Shown here: positions 58,751 to 64,000 of the stretch, in pieces
Layout of the letters: each line of letters begins with the position of its first letter
Numbering within the stretch: the first letter of the stretch is position 1
Source: Azolla caroliniana
Taxonomy: Eukaryota; Polypodiophyta
Direction: 5' to 3'
Assembly (NCBI GenBank): GCA_043228905.1
Contig: JBHGNT010000007.1
Span: 17,298,001 to 17,362,000 of the forward strand
DNA length: 64,000 nucleotides
Notes under the pieces: generated by a model
What the model was told of the DNA's origin: nothing
Databases searched by the model: none
Seen by the model: the letters and a program-made list of their open reading frames with translations, nothing else
Program-made: the position numbers and the translations under genes

Positions 58751-59088
58751 TTCTCATGGCATGGGCTATTAGGCTTAGTACTTAAGTTATTAGAAGTGAT
58801 AGTAGAACTTGAGGTAGGATTGTCGTGTGCACTTACTTGGTAAACTTGACGTCTGGGTTTATGTGGACAATTCACAGCTATATGTCCTGGACCACCACAA
58901 TAGAGGCATAGGCGATGCGGCCGACGTCATTCAGCATCTAATAAGGGCCCTCGACGTTGTGTTGACTCTATCTCCATCAGAGTGGAACCATCCCTCGTAA
59001 CAGGTCTGGGAACTTGTGGCGGTGTTGCAACTATTGAAGCGTACGTCTGTTCAGGTTGGCGGCGTAGCATTTGTTGACGTTCAAAACG

Positions 59089-59818
59089 TCACTCAAATAG
59101 ATGATTATCACATCGCACACCTCGACTAATGGCCTCTGTAAGAGACTTCAAATCTTCGTGGAAAGTAAGAAGAAGATCTTTGACATCGTTACGCAAACCT
59201 TGACGGAATTGATCCATTAAGGCTGCCTCATCCCAAGGGATGTCGCATGCGAAGAGATGGAAATCTGTTGCGTAGGCCAAAGCGGGACGATCTCCTTGTC
59301 GGAGTCTTCAAATCTTGTTTATTAGTGTTATCGGTGTCTCCAAAACTAGCTTGAAACTCCTTAACGAATGCCTCAAAATCCTCCAACAATGGTGATTTCT
59401 TCTTGAGAAGTGGTGCAAACCATGCTAATGTTGTACCGCTTAGCAAGGTTCCTACAAATCCTACATGAGCAACATCATTTGGGTACCGATTGGGATGTAA
59501 CTGAATCACCAAACAGACTTGATTCAGGAAACCTCGAAACAGAGATCTAGTACCATCAAACTTGGCGGGGAGGCTAATGTTTGGTTCCCTTGGGGAGTTT
59601 TGAACACCCACCGCTTGTTCTCGTAATGTTAATATAGTAGCCTCAAGTTGATGAACCCGTTGTGATAGCTCCTCATATTGATGAGCTTTCTCGGTACTCA
59701 CTTGTTGTAGATCCCCGAGTAGCCTTTGATTTTCTTGCTCTACTGCCACAAACTTAGTCGTGAGCATGTCGATATCAAAAAGTACACGCATATACTCTTG
59801 TTTGCTTGTTGTCTCCAT
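59089..59818 (-). pseudogene. gag: Tcn1-like gag
   Basis: METTSKQEYMRVLFDIDMLT start, a coiled coil (EQENQRLLGDLQQVSTEKA), then the Sushi/Tcn1-type capsid signature LPAKFDGTRSLFRGFLNQV and SPLLEDFEAFVKEFQASF. A frameshift near 59310 is followed by the capsid C-terminal part (ALMDQFRQGLRNDVKDLL) and a stop at 59089-59091. A CCHC knuckle (CLYCGGPGHIAVNC) lies further on at about 58885-58925. Gag forms the particle shell. Confidence 0.9.
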
Positions 59819-59888
59819 AACTAAGGGGGGAAAGAAGAAAGCTTGCTAGGGTTATTGGAAAAGCAAAAACAAAGAATTCGGTTCAAAC

Positions 59889-59904
59889 TGTCATGACTCA
59901 TGAG

Positions 59905-59944
<40 letters not shown>

Positions 59945-60098
59945 CTTGAAATGGAAATGAGATTGTATTATGAGGAAACAAGATTACAAAGAGTAGGCTA
60001 AGGGCTAAAGACTGGTGTTGAACCGAATGAGTTGCGATGAATGAATGGACACTTATTTATATATCCTTATGGAGTATTCTAGAATGTTCTAGAATATT
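59889..60098 (-). repeat. 5' LTR of the Tcn1-like element, truncated
   Basis: Homologous to 44464-44673, including the (GA)n run. Homology ends at 60098, where unrelated sequence (gtgggatcgcg) begins. About half of the LTR (U3) is missing. Confidence 0.88.
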
Positions 60099-60300
60099 GT
60101 GGGATCGCGTGGTAAAACCATAGGCCAAAACCCCTCACCGAACCCGAGTAGCTATAACCAGGGTTAGGGGAGTTAGACCATGGTTTAGTTAGTTACACCA
60201 TAGTTAGTAAAAGGTTACTTAGAGGTAAGTAACTAGAAGTGTGCCAAGATAACCGAATGTATCTTGGAATGTAATACCAAACTGTATAAAAGGATTTAGA
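60099..60300. other. Leader/LTR-like sequence of a decayed gypsy element
   Basis: Abruptly follows the truncated Tcn1-like LTR. Contains a TATA-like tgtataaaagg near 60282. No clear LTR ends or PBS. Confidence 0.35.
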
Positions 60301-61467
60301 TGGAATGGAAAAGTGGAAGAGAGTTTGGAAGCATTTTACACACTTTGGTGGAGAAGACAAGCAACACTCAAGACACCAAATCAAGAAAGAGTTGAAAGAA
60401 AACAGGATGCTACTCCAACAGATCAGACACCACCACATCAAGAAGAAGAAGTCACAACGCTACCCCAACAAAACAAGACGCAAGAACAGCAAGTCAAAAC
60501 CAACATACATCATATGGCATCTCCAATACAGAACAACGGTGCAACAGAATGCATCGACATGAATCTAGAATTTCTTCAACAACACCAAGAAAACCGTCAA
60601 ACTTTCCAGATGGATCAACTAATACAAGCGGAGGCATGCTAATCGCCCAGATCCATGAGTACGACCTAAATCTTTCTCTAGTCTACCGTCTGAGGACATC
60701 CTTTCTTGGCTCGATCATTTTGAAATGGTGGCAAGCTATCATCAGTGGCCCGAAACACGGAAAGCACTAGACATGCGAACTTTATTGGAGGGCATCGCAA
60801 CAACATGGTTCATACATCAAACATAGGAGTCTAAGAACAATTGGTCGATACTTAAATCCCTCATGATCGGGAATTTTGCTCACCAGGACTCAACTTAGAC
60901 GGCTCTGCAGCAACTAGAGACAATCAAACAACAACAACAACATGAGCCAGTAACACAATTTGCAATCCGATTACAACAATTACTTACTCGCACAAATCTA
61001 ACAATGCCAGAATCGATGTAGCTATTCTTCTTACGGCCATGGCTATGCCCAGATATATATCGTTGAGTGCGCGACCAAGGCCCCAAAACATTTCAGGAAG
61101 CCATCCTCATTGCGCAACGCATTGAAGCAGCAACACAAACAGAACTCCAAATGAGTTGGTCATCCAATGTCAATTTCGAGAAGTAGTACAATAGCAATGC
61201 CACGCCAATGGAAATCGATATCCAGAACACTCAACTACAAGCAAGAAGGAACCTGCCAACACATGATGCACAAGGAAGACCTAAGTGTTTTTTTTTCAAT
61301 AACTATGGGCACGTGAAGAAACGTTGTCAGAAATGGAACAACCAAACACAGAAGCAGAATGTGCAAGTACACTTGGCTGACAAAGTTACGAGGTCGACCT
61401 GTTGGAAAACTGAGTCGCGGGGTGTTGAAGGGAGCACAACCCCTGCACATACAAGCATCTCGTCATA
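60300..61467 (+). pseudogene. gag: Gypsy gag remnant
   Basis: The plus frame around 60690-60900 reads EDILSWLDHFEMVASYHQWP, TRKALDMRTLLEGIATTWF with TAG stops near 60825 and 60897; later parts include IEAATQTELQMSWSS and a zinc knuckle reading CFFFNNYGHVKKRC, in which the second Cys is lost. This is capsid and nucleocapsid of a Ty3-gypsy element, heavily decayed. No pol follows. Confidence 0.75.
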
Positions 61468-62046
61468 GTACGTAATATACTCGAATGCATTGGCAAACAT
61501 TCTTTTTTCATACGGATACAAACGAATGCGTATGTTATCAAAACATTCGCATGGTTTCTTGTTACACTTTTTACCTTAAAAATTTGTTTACCTTATTTTA
61601 TATAAATAAATAATGAATACAAAAGTATGGTATTTACCATATGTACTACCATACTCGAATGATTGAAACCATTCGCGAATGCGAATGGAAGTATGGTGCG
61701 CATGGTTCATACTATGAAATTTCACATAATACATTCACATTCAGAAATAGATCCATGGATTCCATGAATTTGACAAGAATCCATGACCAGACAGACAGAC
61801 TCTATACTCTGAGAGAGAGAGAGAGAGAGAGAGAGAAAACGCAAAGTTCGGAGATGTTGGAGAAGGGCAAACACTAATTTTGATGTATCTTCTTGTTACG
61901 GTGTATGTTTCCTTTGTTCTTTAGCTTGTTTCGAAGCCTGCACATAGAGCTTTCTGAAGAGTATCTGCATGTATCATTTGGAGGTCTTGGTAGAACGTTA
62001 CGAGTAAAAATTCCATTCGATTGCATGCATCTCATGATCGCTTGCT
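61468..62046. other. Unassigned DNA with (GA)n microsatellite
   Basis: AT-rich. Contains several overlapping inverted motifs around cgaatgcgaatgg and catactcgaatg (61480-61710), and (GA)n at 61810-61836. No gene recognised. It may be a small DNA element or the LINE 5' UTR. Confidence 0.35.
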
Positions 62047-62100
62047 TTGATTCCTTCTCCAACACAATTACTTGTAAGTGAACTCTCTCCTATTTCTTGT

Positions 62101-63459
62101 CATATGGATGGTAGTGTTTTCATGAATATGGATGAGTCTCCAATTTCTTCAAAGGATGCGTGCATGGTTGAGTCAGTATCAAGCCCAAGAGGGGATGGTA
62201 AAAGAAAACGATGTATTGGAGATAATAGTAATGACATGTCTTATGCTGATGCAATGCGACAAGATGATATTGAGAAAGATGATAGTCATTGGGAACATTT
62301 AATATGCATGGCAAATATATTAATGGAAGATTGTATAAGGGAGAATGTGAAAGTTGTTGAGGAGTTTGTTGACAATGAAGTGGCTAAGGTAGAAATAGAC
62401 AATAAGGGGTTTTTGGGCTCATTTGCTAATTTTTTTGATAAAGGGGTCATATTGTTTTTCACGGGAAAGATACCTTTCCTTTGGAGGGTCAAACAATGGT
62501 TACGTGGGATTCTACAAGATGATTGTGTTTAGGATGTTTACGCTGGTCCTCGTGGATTTTATGAGGTTGTTTTGGTATCACAAGACTATAAAGAGAAATT
62601 ACTCAATAAATTGCAAGTTTTTTATGAGAAAAGTTTGGTTCATATTGTTCCATGGAGACCATTAGTGGAATACCAAGATATATTAAAGCAAGAGTGTCTC
62701 GTATGGGTTGAGGTAGAGTGCACATATTTAGTGGTTTGGCCAATATTATGGTCAACGATGGAAAAGTTGGGAAAGATCTTGGTGCCTCCTAGTGCTAATG
62801 CTCAAAATCAATATCGGATGTGTATTCTTTGGAATACTGCTATAAAGAGGCCAAGTTGTTTACATATTGCATGTTCTAGTATGTCACCTATGTATTTTCG
62901 GCTTAAATGGGGTACATTTGTAGGACATTGTTTCCATTGTGGTGTGTTGGGGCATTTTATGGCTGAATGTCCTCAAAAAAGAAATAATGTAGTGGAAGTG
63001 GTACATGAAGAGCCTACAACTCATGATCAGATTCAAGATTTGACAATTTCAGAGCAAACGAAGGAACCACAAATTGTGAATGAGAAGGATGGAAAAACTC
63101 TAGAGGATGAAGGACAATGGTCAATAGTTTCTGGAAAGATGAAGAAGTCTAATAAAAATGTTGGGCATAATGTATCTATGGAGAAGGTCACACCGACACA
63201 TCCCATGCGGAATAAACCATGGGCTCGTCAAGAGGACTATCCAAAGAAATTATCTTTTGATAATAAAGGTAATCTATATGTTCCTTGGAATAAACGGAAA
63301 TCGGTGCCTCGTTCACATGAGGAGCCATCGGGGTCTGGAGTTTTGCATTCCCATAGCAATTCATATGCAATCTTAGGGGATTTATTTCAGGATATGGCAG
63401 AAACATTAGCAGTGAAGGAGAAGGAGATTTCTCGAATAAAAGCAAAAAATAAAGTATGA
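62101..63459 (+). pseudogene. LINE ORF1 (DUF4283-like, CCHC zinc knuckle)
   Basis: The first part is open from 62101 (MDGSVFMNMDESPISS) to about 62470 (FANFFDKGVILFFTGK). Two frame changes between 62470 and 62570 lead to a 295-codon open part to 63459. The second part has VPPSANAQNQYRMCILWNTA then CFHCGVLGHFMAEC, a canonical CCHC knuckle, and a Lys-rich tail. It would bind element RNA. Only the short frameshifted interval separates it from intactness. Confidence 0.8.
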
Positions 63460-64000
63460 AGATCACCACATGGAATGTGAGGGGATTGTGTTCTAGATTT
63501 AGAATGCATGAGGTTTGGAGGATTATGTTAAGTGAGCAATGGAATGTTTTATGTGCAGTAGAGCATAAAGTTCATCGGAATGCTGGTTTAATTAGTTATT
63601 CTAAGGGTTATACATTATGTTATGCTGGCAAGGTTCATGGGGATTATTCTGGGATTGTCATGTTTATAAGAGATAAATTTCACCCAAAAGTAATTGTTTC
63701 AGATGAATTTGGAAGATTTATTGTGGTAGAGATATGTTATGAAGGGCAAGCTCTTTGGTTAGTTGGTGTGTATGCATCAAATGTTTCACAAGAACGAAAG
63801 TTGTTATGGAGATCTCTAAACTCAGTGCTTAATAATGGTAGACCGGGTTTATTGATGGGAGATTTTAATGTTTGTTGTGAGACAGATCAATCAACATCTA
63901 TCCACTCTATTATGGATGGACCAGAGGCTCAAGAATGGGGAGATTTTGAGACTGAAGTCATGTTAAGGGATGTATGGAAATGGATCAAGGGAGATGAACC
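63456..64000 (+). CDS. LINE ORF2 start: APE-type endonuclease (partial)
   Basis: 181 codons without a stop, running off the window. ATG at 63456 overlaps the ORF1 TGA (63457-63459) as ATGA, suggesting coupled or reinitiated translation. Motifs: MKITTWNVRGLC (Asn), CAVEHKVH (Glu), LLMGDFNVCC (Asp and Asn). The downstream His motif and the reverse transcriptase lie outside the window. The clean frame suggests a younger copy than the other LINEs here. Confidence 0.85.
   Translation, partial: MKITTWNVRGLCSRFRMHEVWRIMLSEQWNVLCAVEHKVHRNAGLISYSKGYTLCYAGKVHGDYSGIVMFIRDKFHPKVIVSDEFGRFIVVEICYEGQALWLVGVYASNVSQERKLLWRSLNSVLNNGRPGLLMGDFNVCCETDQSTSIHSIMDGPEAQEWGDFETEVMLRDVWKWIKGDE

Larger units (their letters stand above)
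44464..60098 (-). mobile_element. Tcn1-like chromovirus (Ty3-gypsy), three nested insertions
   Basis: Minus-strand gypsy element: 5' LTR (59889-60098, truncated), gag, zinc knuckle, protease, RT, RNase H, integrase, chromodomain, PPT, 3' LTR (44464-44888). Removing the insertions at about 46556-50548, 51167-51611 and 52139-57850 leaves about 5.5 kb, the usual size. Gag and chromodomain type match the Tcn1 group known from fungi and non-flowering land plants. Left flank ataac (44459-44463); the right flank is lost because the 5' LTR breaks off at 60098. Confidence 0.9.
62047..64000 (+). mobile_element. LINE (L1-like plant type), 5' part; continues beyond window
   Basis: ORF1 with a DUF4283-like region and CCHC knuckle, overlapped by the ORF2 start (ATGA) at 63456, then an APE endonuclease open to the window end. 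It is distinct from the microsatellite-tailed LINE family elsewhere in the window, having a different ORF1 and endonuclease. Confidence 0.85.

Overview
This window reads as nuclear DNA from a transposon-rich land plant. It has spliced plant-type genes with GT-AG introns, Ty1-copia elements primed by initiator tRNA-Met, Ty3-gypsy elements including a chromodomain-bearing Tcn1-like chromovirus, APE-type LINEs, a tRNA-derived SINE and a hAT-like element. Tcn1-like chromoviruses in plants are known mainly from non-angiosperm lineages, so a bryophyte, lycophyte, fern or gymnosperm is my guess. That is an inference, and the species is not identifiable by eye.

Layout. 1-5049: minus-strand Ty1-copia element; only its 5' LTR is inside the window. 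5050-6231: promoter region with a W-box cluster and a short (CCCTAA)n telobox. 6232-11312: one intact 11-exon host gene, a DUF676 putative serine esterase/lipase of 401 aa. 11313-14600: AT-rich intergenic DNA. 14621-about 18200: minus-strand gene whose last exon looks like the C terminus of a ROS3/NOL8-type protein. 18270-18600: degenerate repeats. 18730-24180: minus-strand LINE remains with tetranucleotide 3' tails. 24200-26650: non-coding, with one direct repeat. 26665-28207 and 43828-44463: two halves of a decayed, intron-containing gene carrying the hallmarks of a beta-type DNA N4/N6 methyltransferase (PF01555-like).

The two halves are separated by a plus-strand Ty1-copia element (28254-about 43735) lying in an intron. 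That element contains a gag-only LTR element (29722-34496), a non-autonomous LTR element carrying an Arg/Asp/Lys-rich gene fragment (37055-39984, itself interrupted), a SINE (40181-40408), and two LINE fragments in a CT tract of its 3' LTR. One of the LINEs holds a hAT-like element (41126-42070). The 5' end of the methyltransferase-like gene is cut at 44463 by a minus-strand Tcn1-like chromovirus (44464-60098).

The chromovirus is interrupted three times: by a truncated gypsy piece (about 46556-50548), by a solo LTR of that same gypsy family (51167-51611), and by a gag-plus-ORF3 deletion derivative of it (52139-57850). The last of these carries a foreign solo LTR 4 bp inside its own LTR terminus. 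The gypsy family is notable for a roughly 920-codon coiled-coil ORF between integrase and the 3' LTR, the env position. 60099-61460 is a decayed gypsy gag. 62050-64000 is the start of a second type of LINE, whose endonuclease reading frame runs off the window.

No element in the window looks fully competent. Most breaks are stops or glycine losses explainable by C-to-T or G-to-A change, consistent with long-term cytosine methylation. Apart from the esterase gene, and possibly the ROS3-like gene, little here is likely to be expressed.
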